Positions 8,060 to 16,985 of a stretch of 64,000 nucleotides of DNA are shown piece after piece; within the stretch, counting starts at the first letter, position 1; each line of letters begins with the position of its first letter. Source of the DNA: Dyella_A sp035685805 (GTDB taxonomy: Bacteria; Pseudomonadota; Gammaproteobacteria; Xanthomonadales; Rhodanobacteraceae); assembly GCF_035685805.1 (NCBI RefSeq), contig NZ_DASSAB010000038.1:1-64000 (forward strand), given 5' to 3'. The notes under the pieces were generated by a model. The model did no database searches and was not told the origin of the DNA. It saw nothing but the letters and a program-made list of their open reading frames with translations. The translations under genes and the position numbers were made by a program.

Positions 8060-8190
8060 AGACGGCGCACTTGCGCGCTTGTGCCCGCGCTTCCCGTCGA
8101 GAGCTTCCCGCCGCCGGCGCGGTCTCCGGCAAGGCAGCGTCGACCCGCTGCGCTGCGCGAGCCGCGCCGGACCACCCTCAAGGATTCCCG

Positions 8191-10791
8191 ATGCCGATGA
8201 ACACCGCCTACCGCCGCGCCCTTGCCGGCACGTCGCTGGACTATTTCAACGCGCGCGCTGCCGTGGACGCGATCCAGCCCGGCGCCTATGACGCGCTGCC
8301 TTACGTATCGCGCGTGCTGGCGGAAAACCTGGTGCGTCGCTGCGACCCGGCCATGCTCGGCGAAGCGCTGGGGCAGATCGTCGAACGGCGGCGCGATCGC
8401 GATTTCCCCTGGTTTCCGGCGCGCGTGGTGTGCCACGACATTCTCGGGCAGACCGCGCTGGTCGACCTGGCCGGGCTGCGCGACGCGATCGCCGAGGGCG
8501 GTGGCGATCCGGCCAAGGTGAATCCGGTGGTGCCGGTGCAGCTGATCGTCGATCACTCGCTGGCGGTGGAGTGCGGCGGCTTCGACCCCGGCGCCTTCGC
8601 CAAGAACCGGGCGATCGAGGATCGCCGCAACGAAGACCGGTTCCATTTCATCGAATGGAGCAAGCGGGCGTTCGAGAACGTGGACGTGATTCCCCCGGGC
8701 AACGGGATCATGCACCAGATCAATCTGGAGAAGATGTCGCCGGTGATCGGCGTCGCCGACGGCGTGGCCTACCCCGACACCTGCGTGGGCACCGACAGCC
8801 ACACGCCGCACGTCGACGCGCTGGGCGTCATCGCGGTGGGCGTGGGCGGCCTGGAGGCCGAGAGCGTGATGCTGGGGCGCGCCTCGTGGATGCGCCTGCC
8901 GGACATCATCGGCGTGGAGCTGACCGGCCGCCCGCAGCCAGGCATTACTGCGACCGACATCGTGCTGGCGCTGACGGAGTTCCTGCGCGCGTCCAGGGTG
9001 GTCGGGGCCTGGCTGGAGTTCCGCGGCGAAGGTGCCGCGGCGCTGACACTGGGCGATCGCGCCACGATCTCGAACATGGCCCCCGAATACGGCGCCACCG
9101 CGGCCATGTTCTACATCGACCAGCAGACCCTCGACTACCTGCGCCTCACCGGGCGCAGTGACGAGCAGGTCGGTCTGGTGGAAACCTACGCGAAGGCGAC
9201 GGGCCTGTGGGCGGATGCGCTCGCAGGCGCCCAGTACGAGCGCTCGTTGACGTTCGATCTCGCCTCGGTGGTGCGCAACATGGCCGGCCCATCCAATCCG
9301 CACAAGCGGCTGCCGACGTCCGATCTCGCCGCGCGCGGCATCGCCGGCCAGTGGACCGAGCAGCCGGGCCGGATGCCCGACGGCGCGGTGATCATCGCCG
9401 CCATCACCAGCTGCACCAACACCAGCAACCCGCGCAACGTGATCGCGGCGGCGCTGCTGGCGCGCAACGCCAACGCGCGCGGTCTCACTCGCAAGCCGTG
9501 GGTGAAGAGCTCGCTGGCGCCCGGCTCCAAGGCGGTGGAGCTGTACCTGAAGGAGGCGAACCTGCTGCCGGAGCTGGAGAAGCTCGGCTTCGGCATCGTC
9601 GGCTTCGCCTGTACCACCTGCAACGGCATGTCCGGCGCGCTCGATCAGGCGATCCAGAAGGAGATTGTCGAGCGCGACCTGTATTCCACCGCCGTGCTTT
9701 CGGGCAACCGCAACTTCGACGGTCGCATCCACCCGTATGCCAAGCAGGCCTTCCTGGCTTCGCCCCCGCTGGTGGTTGCCTATGCGATTGCCGGCACCAT
9801 CCGGTTCGACATCGAGCAGGACGTGCTGGGCATCGACAACGACGGCAAGCCGGTGACGCTCAAGGACATCTGGCCCAGCGACGAGGAGATCGACGCGATC
9901 GTGGCCTCCAGCGTGAAGCCGGAGCAGTTCCGCTCGGTCTACGAGCCGATGTTCGCCCGCAAGGGCCTGGCCGGCGCGCGTGCCACGCCGCTGTACGACT
10001 GGCGTGCGCAAAGCACCTACATCCGCCGCCCTCCGTACTGGGAGGGTACCTTTGCCGGGCCGCGCGGCCTCAAGGGCATGCGTCCGCTGGCGGTACTCGG
10101 CGACAACATCACCACCGACCACCTGTCGCCGTCCAACGCGATCCTGCCGACCAGCGCGGCGGGTGAGTACCTGGCCAAGATGGGCCTGCCGGAAGAGGAC
10201 TTCAATTCGTACGCAACCCACCGCGGCGACCACCTGACCGCGCAGCGCGCCACCTTCGCCAATCCCACCCTGGTCAACGAGATGGCGGTGGTCGACGGCG
10301 AAGTGAAGCGGGGCTCGCTGGCCCGGGTGGAGCCGGAAGGCAAGGTCATGCGGATGTGGGAAGCGATCGAGACCTACATGGAGCGCAAGCAGCCGCTGAT
10401 CGTGATTGCCGGGGCCGACTACGGCCAGGGCTCGTCGCGCGACTGGGCCGCCAAGGGCGTGAGCCTCGCGGGTGTGGAGGCAATCGCGGCCGAGGGCTTC
10501 GAACGCATCCACCGCACCAACCTTATCGGCATGGGCGTGCTGCCGCTGGAGTTCAAGCCCGGCACCAACCGCAAGACGCTGGGCATCGACGGCAGCGAAA
10601 CCTTCGACGTGCTGGGTGCACGCACGCCGCGCGCCGACCTCACGCTGGTGATCCACCGCACCAGCGGCGAGCGCGTCGAGGTGCCGGTGACCTGTCGCCT
10701 GGACACCGCCGAGGAGGTGTCGATCTACGAGGCGGGTGGCGTGCTACAGCGTTTCGCGCAGGACTTCCTCGAGGCGTCGCAGGCGGCATGA
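8191..10791 (+). CDS. acnD: Fe/S-dependent 2-methylcitrate dehydratase
   Basis: Aconitase-superfamily enzyme of 866 residues that dehydrates 2-methylcitrate; PrpF then isomerises the 2-methylaconitate product. The three cluster-ligand cysteines are visible in AAITSCTNTSNPRN and GFACTTCNGMSGALD. SCTNTSNP and GADYGQGSSRDWAAKG are family signatures, and the swivelling C-terminal domain (NLIGMGVLPLEF) is present. It is assigned AcnD rather than AcnA because of its neighbours prpF and prpD and the NGMSGALD form of the cysteine motif. Translation starts at the ATG at 8191 (AGGA 7 bases upstream). The stop overlaps the ATG of the following degenerate gene (ATGA). Confidence 0.93.
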   Translation: MPMNTAYRRALAGTSLDYFNARAAVDAIQPGAYDALPYVSRVLAENLVRRCDPAMLGEALGQIVERRRDRDFPWFPARVVCHDILGQTALVDLAGLRDAIAEGGGDPAKVNPVVPVQLIVDHSLAVECGGFDPGAFAKNRAIEDRRNEDRFHFIEWSKRAFENVDVIPPGNGIMHQINLEKMSPVIGVADGVAYPDTCVGTDSHTPHVDALGVIAVGVGGLEAESVMLGRASWMRLPDIIGVELTGRPQPGITATDIVLALTEFLRASRVVGAWLEFRGEGAAALTLGDRATISNMAPEYGATAAMFYIDQQTLDYLRLTGRSDEQVGLVETYAKATGLWADALAGAQYERSLTFDLASVVRNMAGPSNPHKRLPTSDLAARGIAGQWTEQPGRMPDGAVIIAAITSCTNTSNPRNVIAAALLARNANARGLTRKPWVKSSLAPGSKAVELYLKEANLLPELEKLGFGIVGFACTTCNGMSGALDQAIQKEIVERDLYSTAVLSGNRNFDGRIHPYAKQAFLASPPLVVAYAIAGTIRFDIEQDVLGIDNDGKPVTLKDIWPSDEEIDAIVASSVKPEQFRSVYEPMFARKGLAGARATPLYDWRAQSTYIRRPPYWEGTFAGPRGLKGMRPLAVLGDNITTDHLSPSNAILPTSAAGEYLAKMGLPEEDFNSYATHRGDHLTAQRATFANPTLVNEMAVVDGEVKRGSLARVEPEGKVMRMWEAIETYMERKQPLIVIAGADYGQGSSRDWAAKGVSLAGVEAIAAEGFERIHRTNLIGMGVLPLEFKPGTNRKTLGIDGSETFDVLGARTPRADLTLVIHRTSGERVEVPVTCRLDTAEEVSIYEAGGVLQRFAQDFLEASQAA

Positions 10792-11295
10792 GTCGGATCG
10801 CGGAGCCGCGGCTGTTCTTCGCGAACATGCCGCGACCGGCCATGGTGGATTACGTTGCTGCCTTGTGGGCGCGGCTCGGTCTGGCCAAGCGCTCGGCAAG
10901 CGCCCTGTTCGTGCCGGCTGACCTGCATCAGTCGTCCTCCGAGCGCATTTTCCTGCCGACCGACGCCGAGGCGCAGGGGCATATCCAGTGGACGATGCGC
11001 GCGCGGAGTCCCGAAGGCATTCACCGCGTTGCTCAAGGAAGTGCAGGATCGCCTCGTTCAAGCAGGATTCGGCCACATCGCCACCGGGGTGACACCGCAC
11101 ATCATCCTGAGCTACCGCACCGCCGAGCCGGTGGGCAAGATCGTGGTCGATCCGCCCATCCGCTGGACCATCGACGAGCTGTGTCTCGTCGTCGGTGGTG
11201 GGCTTCCTTACCGCTACGACATCATCGGCCGCTGGCCGTTGCTGCCTGAAGTCGATCCCCCGCCACGCCGTCCCACTTGTTCTGGCCCGGCGCGA
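10788..11295 (+). pseudogene. Frameshifted 2'-5' RNA ligase-like (LigT/2H phosphoesterase) gene
   Basis: The frame starting at the ATG overlapping the acnD stop reads MSRIAEPRLFFANMPRPAMV and DLHQSSSERIFLPTD, then loses similarity after HIQWTMRARS near 11015. The +1 frame continues with PKAFTALLKEVQDRL, TPHIILSYRTAEPV and IRWTIDELCLVVGGG, typical of the second half of this family. The two H-x-S/T-like motifs (LHQS and PHIILS) therefore sit in different frames. The break is in a GCGCGCGG run near 11000-11015. The middle of the protein also looks short, suggesting a further deletion. The second half has no stop and stays open into the prpF frame. A sequencing error cannot be excluded. Confidence 0.7.
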
Positions 11296-11313
11296 GCACC
11301 TCTGGAGATTCCC

Positions 11314-12498
11314 ATGTCGCATGCTGCACAGATACGCATTCCCGCCACCTACATGCGCGGCGGCACCAGCAAGGGCGTGTTCTTCCGCCTTGAAGATTTG
11401 CCCGAAGCCGCGCGGGCGCCAGGCCCGGTGCGTGATGCGCTGCTGCTGCGCGTGATAGGTAGTCCCGATCCCTATGCCAAGCAGATCGATGGCATGGGCG
11501 GCGCCTCGTCCAGTACCAGCAAGACGGTGATCGTCTCACCCAGCAAGCGGCCCGATCATGATGTGGACTACTTGTTCGGCCAGGTGGCCATCGACCGGGC
11601 TTTTGTCGACTGGAGCGGCAACTGCGGCAACCTGTCGGCAGCGGTGGGGCCTTTCGCGATTGGTGCCGGTCTGGTCGATCCTGCACGCGTGCCGCGCGAT
11701 GGCATCGCAGTGGTGCGGATCTGGCAGGCCAATATCGGCAAGACCATCATTGCCCACGTGCCGATGACCGGCGGCGCAGTGCAGGAAACCGGCGATTTCG
11801 AACTGGATGGCGTGACCTTTCCCGCTGCCGAAGTGCCGCTGGAATTCATCGATCCGGCAGCCGAAGAGGACGGCGCGGGTGGCGCGATGTTTCCGACAGG
11901 CCATCTGGTCGACGAGCTCGAGGTGCCGGGCGTGGGCACGCTCAAGGCTACCTTGATCAATGCCGGCATTCCCACGATCTTCGTCGAGGCTTCGGCCATC
12001 GGCTACACCGGCACGGAATTGCAGGACGCCATCAACGGCAACGACAACGCGCTGGCGATGTTCGAGACCATCCGCGCGCATGGTGCGCTGCGTATGGGAC
12101 TGATCGGCTCGCTGGCGGAGATCGCCACGCGCCAGCACACGCCGAAAGTCGCCTTCGTGGCGCCGCCGGCGGATTACGTCGCATCGAGCGGCCGGGCTGT
12201 TGCACGAGACGAGATCGATCTGCTGGTGCGTGCCATGTCGATGGGCAAGCTGCACCACGCCATGATGGGCACAGCGGCGGTGGCAATCGGTACCGCCGCT
12301 GCCATTCCCGGCACGCTGGTAAACGCCGCCGCCGGCGGTGGCGAGCGACACGCCGTGCGTTTTGGCCATCCATCCGGCACTTTGCGGGTGGGCGCCGAAG
12401 CGGCGCTGGTTGACGGCAGATGGACCGTCACCAAGGCGATCATGAGTCGGAGTGCGCGGGTGTTGATGGAAGGGTGGGTGCGCGTTCCTCTGCAGTAA
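11314..12498 (+). CDS. prpF: 2-methylaconitate cis-trans isomerase
   Basis: Partner of AcnD: it isomerises the methylaconitate that AcnD releases so it can be hydrated to 2-methylisocitrate. The 394-residue protein is of the PrpF/DUF453 family (diaminopimelate-epimerase fold). The diagnostic amino end RIPATYMRGGTSKGVFF, DGMGGASSSTSKTVIV and the central DWSGNCGNLSAAVGPFA are all present. The ATG at 11314 has a GGAG 7 bases upstream. The reading frame is open upstream into the decayed 2H gene; that extension is not part of PrpF. prpD follows on the same strand after 125 bases. Confidence 0.95.
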   Translation: MSHAAQIRIPATYMRGGTSKGVFFRLEDLPEAARAPGPVRDALLLRVIGSPDPYAKQIDGMGGASSSTSKTVIVSPSKRPDHDVDYLFGQVAIDRAFVDWSGNCGNLSAAVGPFAIGAGLVDPARVPRDGIAVVRIWQANIGKTIIAHVPMTGGAVQETGDFELDGVTFPAAEVPLEFIDPAAEEDGAGGAMFPTGHLVDELEVPGVGTLKATLINAGIPTIFVEASAIGYTGTELQDAINGNDNALAMFETIRAHGALRMGLIGSLAEIATRQHTPKVAFVAPPADYVASSGRAVARDEIDLLVRAMSMGKLHHAMMGTAAVAIGTAAAIPGTLVNAAAGGGERHAVRFGHPSGTLRVGAEAALVDGRWTVTKAIMSRSARVLMEGWVRVPLQ

Positions 12499-12623
12499 GC
12501 GGCCTGCAGGCGTCTTTGCGCCGCGCAGACGCCGGATCCGTAAGCTGTTGGCAGAGTGCGCCCCGATCGGGCGCGAGGCGGTGGTGCCGATGCGGTGGCC
12601 GCCTGACGCCAGGAGTCGAATGC

Positions 12624-14075
12624 ATGACCACCCACGACAGCCGCTCTGCCAGACGTCCCGATCCGGACCAGCCGCTGGTGGATGTCGCCGACTATGTCGT
12701 CGATCACGTGATCGATTCCAGCGAGGCATACGATACCGCGCGTCTCATGCTGCTCGACTCACTCGCCAGCGCGATGCTGGCGATGAAGTTTCCGGAGTGC
12801 GTGAAGCATCTCGGGCCGATCGTGCCGGGGGCGACGTTGCCCGGTGGCTCGCGGGTCCCGGGCACCAGCCACGAACTCGACCCGGTGCAGGCAGCCTTCG
12901 CCATCGGCACGCAGATCCGTTGGCTGGACTTCAACGACACCTGGCTTGCCGCCGAGTGGGGGCATCCATCGGACAACCTCGGAGCGATCCTGGCGGTCGC
13001 CGACTACCTCGATCGTCGCGCGCAACGCGATGGCGGTACAGAACTGACCGTCCGCGACGTGCTGACCTGGGCCATCAAGGCGCACGAGATCCAGGGCTGC
13101 TACGCGTTGAAGAACAGCTTCAATCGGGTCGGGCAGGATCACGTGATTCTGGTGCGGCTGGCCTCCACCGCGGTGGCGACGGCCATGTTGGGCGGCACCA
13201 GGCAGCAGATCGTCGCCGCCGTGTCCAACAGCTGGATCGACAACGGCGCGCTGCGCACCTATCGGCACGCACCCAACGCGGGACCACGCAAGAGCTGGGC
13301 AGCGGGAGATGCCTGCCGCCGCGCGGTGATCCACGCCATCAATGCGGTGGAGCGCGGCGTGGCCGGCTATCCGTCCGCGCTGAGCGCTCCGACCTGGGGC
13401 TACTACGACGTGGCCTTCCACGGCCGCCCGTTCGAATTCGAGCGCACGTTCGGCAGCTATGTCATGGAGAACGTGCTGTTCAAGATCAGCTATCCAGCCG
13501 AATTCCACGCACAGACGGCAGTGGAATGCGCCATGCAGCTGCACGATCGTGTGGTGGACCGGATCGATCAGATCGAAAAGGTGGTGATCGAAACCCAGGA
13601 GGCAGGTCAGCGCATCATCGACAAGACCGGTCCACTGGCCAATTATGCCGATCGCGACCATTGCATTCAGTACATGGTGGCGGTGCCGCTGTTGTTTGGC
13701 CGTCTCCGTGCCGAAGATTACGGCGACGACGTAGCGTCCGATTCGCGCATCGACGCGTTGCGGGAGCGAATGATCGTGCGCGAGAATCCTCAATTCACCC
13801 GCGATTATCAGGACCCCGACAGGCGCTATATCGGTAATGCCGTCGAAGTCTTTTTCAGGGACGGCTCAAGCACGGGGCGGGTCGCCATCGATGTGCCGAT
13901 AGGGCATCGCAAGCGGCGGGCAGAGGGCGTGCCGTTGCTGCTGAAGAAGTTCCAGAACGCGGTGCGGGCTCACTTTCCGGCCCAGCGTGCCGCGCTCATC
14001 GAGCAGGCTTGCAGCGACGCTCAAACGCTGGATTCGATGCGCGTTCAGCGTTTCGTGGAACTTTTCACATTGTAA
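12624..14075 (+). CDS. prpD: 2-methylcitrate dehydratase
   Basis: MmgE/PrpD-family enzyme of 483 residues that dehydrates 2-methylcitrate without an iron-sulfur cluster. Recognisable segments are DTARLMLLDSLASAMLAM, TQIRWLDFNDTWLAAEWGHP, RKSWAAGDACRRAVIHA and PAEFHAQTAVECAMQLHD. The ATG at 12624 has AGGAG 8 bases upstream; an out-of-frame ATG four bases earlier was ignored. It closes the locus. It is functionally redundant with AcnD/PrpF upstream, an arrangement also known from some beta- and gammaproteobacterial prp operons. No clear terminator follows. Confidence 0.94.
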   Translation: MTTHDSRSARRPDPDQPLVDVADYVVDHVIDSSEAYDTARLMLLDSLASAMLAMKFPECVKHLGPIVPGATLPGGSRVPGTSHELDPVQAAFAIGTQIRWLDFNDTWLAAEWGHPSDNLGAILAVADYLDRRAQRDGGTELTVRDVLTWAIKAHEIQGCYALKNSFNRVGQDHVILVRLASTAVATAMLGGTRQQIVAAVSNSWIDNGALRTYRHAPNAGPRKSWAAGDACRRAVIHAINAVERGVAGYPSALSAPTWGYYDVAFHGRPFEFERTFGSYVMENVLFKISYPAEFHAQTAVECAMQLHDRVVDRIDQIEKVVIETQEAGQRIIDKTGPLANYADRDHCIQYMVAVPLLFGRLRAEDYGDDVASDSRIDALRERMIVRENPQFTRDYQDPDRRYIGNAVEVFFRDGSSTGRVAIDVPIGHRKRRAEGVPLLLKKFQNAVRAHFPAQRAALIEQACSDAQTLDSMRVQRFVELFTL

Positions 14076-14222
14076 AGACGGCGTGACCCGATAATCGCTT
14101 TTGTCTTAAGGGTGCCGGCCGCAAAGGGTTTTTCAAAGCTGACGTGGAGCGTTTGCTCCGTTCGAATGGTTTTGTTCGCGGCCCCTGAAGATCTGATTCG
14201 GAAACCACCAAGGAGACACCTG

Positions 14223-15374
14223 ATGAAACGTAAGGGCTTGTATTTTCTGATTGCTTTGGCCCTGGGCGGCGTAGGTGCCGTTCACGCGCAGGATATGGCG
14301 CCGGCCGACAATGCCTCGAGCATGGACTCGTCGAGCATGGACTCGTCGAGCTATGACGATCGCTGGTACATCGCGCCGACCATTGGTGGGTATTACAACG
14401 ATACCGATCGCAACACGAACAGCCGCCAGATCTATTACGGGCTGGGCGTGGGCCGCTTCATTTCGCCGAATGCATCGATCGATCTGTTCGTCGACCGCAC
14501 CAAGCGCGACGTGGATGCCGCCGTCGGCGGCGGCAGCTGGTCGAACAACAGCTTCGGCGTCGCAGCCCGCTTCTACAGCGGCGACTGGAACGCATGGCGT
14601 CCGTACGTGCTGGCCGGTGTGATGGGCAGCAACCACCACAATCGCGGCGACCAGGGCTTCTCGCCGGCTGCCGAGCTGGGCGTGGGCGTATCCAAGACGG
14701 TGACCGACAGCTCGGACGTCCGCATCGAGACCGGCTACCGTTACGACTGGGACGACAAGAGCCAGCCGGCGCAGGACGGCTACGGCGACTGGTTCCTGGG
14801 CTTCAGCATCGTGTCGCGCTTCGGCGCGCCGCCGGCGGCTCCGGCACCGGAAGCGGCCCCGGTGGCTCCGGCCACCCCGGACTGCTCCACGCTGGACAGC
14901 GACAACGACCAGGTCAACGACTGCGATGACAAGTGCCCGGCCACGGCGGCTGGCACCATCGTGGGCCCGGATGGCTGCCCGCAGAAGGTGGTGATCGACC
15001 TGCGCGGCGTGAACTTCAAGTTCGACTACCCGAAGAAGGGTCACGTCGACGCTTCGGAGATCGCCAAGTCGCTGGCTGAGCCGAGCTCCGATTCGGTCGC
15101 CATCCTTGACCAGGCCGTGGACACCCTGCAGCGCTACCCGCAGGTGCACGTGACCGTCGCCGGCTACACCGATGCCATCGGCACGGACGCATACAACCAG
15201 GGCCTGTCGGAGCGTCGCGCGAAGATCGTGTACGACTACCTGACCGGGCACGGCATCGATGCGAGCCGTCTGGAAGGCCCGATCGGCCACGGCGAGAACA
15301 ACCCGGTCGCTCCCAACGACACCGAGCAGGGTCGCGCCCGTAACCGTCGCACGGAGCTGCAGGTTCAGCAGTAA
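14223..15374 (+). CDS. OmpA-family outer-membrane protein, copy 1
   Basis: A 383-residue protein. Signal peptide MKRKGLYFLIALALGGVGAV ends near HAQ. A Ser/Asp-rich linker follows, then a beta-barrel domain (about 45-225), an Ala/Pro hinge (APPAAPAPEAAPVAP), a thrombospondin type 3-like acidic repeat (DSDNDQVNDCDDKCP, probably Ca2+-binding), and a C-terminal OmpA peptidoglycan-binding domain (VTVAGYTDAIGTDAYN, LSERRAKIVYDYL). It anchors the outer membrane to the cell wall. The next gene is a near-identical tandem copy. AAGGAG lies 8 bases before the ATG, and a strong terminator follows. Copies differ at GTDAYNQG versus GTDEYNQS and in the linker length. Confidence 0.93.
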   Translation: MKRKGLYFLIALALGGVGAVHAQDMAPADNASSMDSSSMDSSSYDDRWYIAPTIGGYYNDTDRNTNSRQIYYGLGVGRFISPNASIDLFVDRTKRDVDAAVGGGSWSNNSFGVAARFYSGDWNAWRPYVLAGVMGSNHHNRGDQGFSPAAELGVGVSKTVTDSSDVRIETGYRYDWDDKSQPAQDGYGDWFLGFSIVSRFGAPPAAPAPEAAPVAPATPDCSTLDSDNDQVNDCDDKCPATAAGTIVGPDGCPQKVVIDLRGVNFKFDYPKKGHVDASEIAKSLAEPSSDSVAILDQAVDTLQRYPQVHVTVAGYTDAIGTDAYNQGLSERRAKIVYDYLTGHGIDASRLEGPIGHGENNPVAPNDTEQGRARNRRTELQVQQ

Positions 15375-15395
15375 GCGCAGGCACTTGCAGTAGCA

Positions 15396-15431
15396 AAAAG
15401 GGGCCCGGCATCGCCGGGCCCTTTTCTTTTT
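15396..15431 (+). terminator. Terminator after OmpA copy 1
   Basis: A perfect 9-base GC stem (15401-15409 with 15413-15421), a 3-base loop and a T-rich tail TTTTCTTTTT, with A5 on the 5' side. Confidence 0.93.
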
Positions 15432-15662
15432 GCCGGTGAGTCCCTCGTTTGATCGTGGTTCCTGAACAAGACCTCACCGTCTGAGCGAGGTTTCAGTACG
15501 CGGCATTCCCGTACTTAACGGTTTTGATACACTTGCGTCCGCTTGCGGTGCGAATGCCAGGCCATGCAGGCCTGAAATACGTCGGCTTCTGCAGCTGTCC
15601 TGACGTGCGATTCCGTCTAACGTGAAACGCGTGCAAAAACAAATAATCCAAGGAGACACCTG

Positions 15663-16802
15663 ATGAAACGTAAGGGCTTGTATTTTCTGATTGCTTTGGC
15701 CCTGGGCGGCGTGGGTGCCGCTCACGCGCAGGATATGGCGCCGGCGGACAGTGCACCGAGCATGGATTCGTCGTCGAGCTACGACGATCGCTGGTACATC
15801 GCGCCGACCATTGGTGGGTATTACAACGATACCGATCGCAACACGAACAGCCGCCAGATCTATTACGGGCTGGGCGTGGGCCGCTTCATCTCGCCGGACG
15901 CGTCGATCGACCTGTTCATCGACCGCACCAAGCGCGACGTGGATGCCGCCGTCGGCGGCGGCAGCTGGTCGAACAACAGCTATGGCGTCGCAGCCCGCTT
16001 CTATCGCGGCGAGTGGAACGCATGGCGTCCGTACGTGTTGGCCGGCGTGATGGGCAGCAACCACCACAACCGCGGTGACAGCGGCTTCTCGCCGGCTGCC
16101 GAGCTGGGCGTGGGCGTGTCCAAGACGGTGACCGACAGCTCGGACGTCCGCATCGAGACCGGCTACCGCTACGACTGGGACGACAAGAGCCAGCCGGCGC
16201 AGGACGGCTACGGCGACTGGTTCCTGGGCTTCAGCATCGTGTCGCGCTTCGGTGCGCCGCCGGCCGCTCCGGCACCGGAAGCGGCCCCGGTGGCTCCGAC
16301 CACCCCGGACTGCTCCACGCTGGACAGCGACAACGACCAGGTCAACGACTGCGACGACAAGTGCCCGGCCACGCCGGCTGGCACCATCGTCGGCCCGGAC
16401 GGTTGCCCGCAGAAGGTCGTGATCGACCTGCGCGGCGTGAACTTCAAGTTCGACTACCCGAAGAAGGGTGCCGTCGACGCTTCGGAGATCGCCAAGTCGC
16501 TGGCCGAGCCGAGCTCCGACTCGGTCGCCATCCTCGACCAGGCCGTGGACACCCTGCAGCGCTACCCGCAGGTGCACGTGACCGTCGCCGGCTACACCGA
16601 CTCGAAGGGTACGGACGAGTACAACCAGAGCCTGTCGGAGCGTCGCGCGAAGATCGTGTACGACTACCTGACGGCGCACGGCATCGACGCGAGCCGTCTG
16701 GAAGGCCCGATCGGGCACGGCGAGAACGATCCGGTCGACACCAACGACACGGACGCCGGCCGCGCCCGTAACCGTCGCACGGAGCTGCAGGTTCAGCAGT
16801 AA
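15663..16802 (+). CDS. OmpA-family outer-membrane protein, copy 2
   Basis: A 379-residue tandem paralogue of the preceding gene with the same domain order: signal peptide to HAQ, barrel, Ala/Pro hinge, DSDNDQVNDCDDKCP acidic repeat, and OmpA peptidoglycan-binding domain (GYTDSKGTDEYNQSLSERRA). It is four residues shorter, from the Ser/Asp linker after the signal peptide. The identical stretch begins at the ribosome-binding site (CCAAGGAGACACCTG), but the upstream 200 bases differ, so the two copies probably have separate promoters. Each has its own terminator. Recent duplication or ongoing gene conversion is the likely cause. Confidence 0.93.
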   Translation: MKRKGLYFLIALALGGVGAAHAQDMAPADSAPSMDSSSSYDDRWYIAPTIGGYYNDTDRNTNSRQIYYGLGVGRFISPDASIDLFIDRTKRDVDAAVGGGSWSNNSYGVAARFYRGEWNAWRPYVLAGVMGSNHHNRGDSGFSPAAELGVGVSKTVTDSSDVRIETGYRYDWDDKSQPAQDGYGDWFLGFSIVSRFGAPPAAPAPEAAPVAPTTPDCSTLDSDNDQVNDCDDKCPATPAGTIVGPDGCPQKVVIDLRGVNFKFDYPKKGAVDASEIAKSLAEPSSDSVAILDQAVDTLQRYPQVHVTVAGYTDSKGTDEYNQSLSERRAKIVYDYLTAHGIDASRLEGPIGHGENDPVDTNDTDAGRARNRRTELQVQQ

Positions 16803-16825
16803 GAACCGCCGCAGTAGCCACGAAG

Positions 16826-16855
16826 AAGCCCGGCATTGCCGGGCTTCTTTTTTTG
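16826..16855 (+). terminator. Terminator after OmpA copy 2
   Basis: A perfect 10-base stem (16826-16835 with 16839-16848), a 3-base loop and a T7 tract. Confidence 0.94.
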
Positions 16856-16936
16856 TTTTCCCTGAAAACTGGCTGCTCGATAGCTGGCCAAGTGGCACGG
16901 CTGGCCCGGCAGGTCGTGGGCGCGTCGGCAACGCAA

Positions 16937-16960
16937 CAAAAAGCCCGGACAGGCCGGGCT
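16937..16960 (-). terminator. Terminator of the lipid-modification operon
   Basis: On the minus strand a 7-base stem (16954-16960 with 16942-16948), a 5-base loop and a T5 tract, 26 bases after the stop of the last gene. Confidence 0.85.
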
Positions 16961-16985
16961 GGATTTCATGCACGCGGTACGTGGT

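Noticed and set aside
10855..12498. A single 547-codon protein ending in PrpF
   Set aside because: PrpF proper starts at 11314 with its own ribosome-binding site; the upstream part is the second half of a broken 2H phosphoesterase and, before that, out-of-frame sequence.
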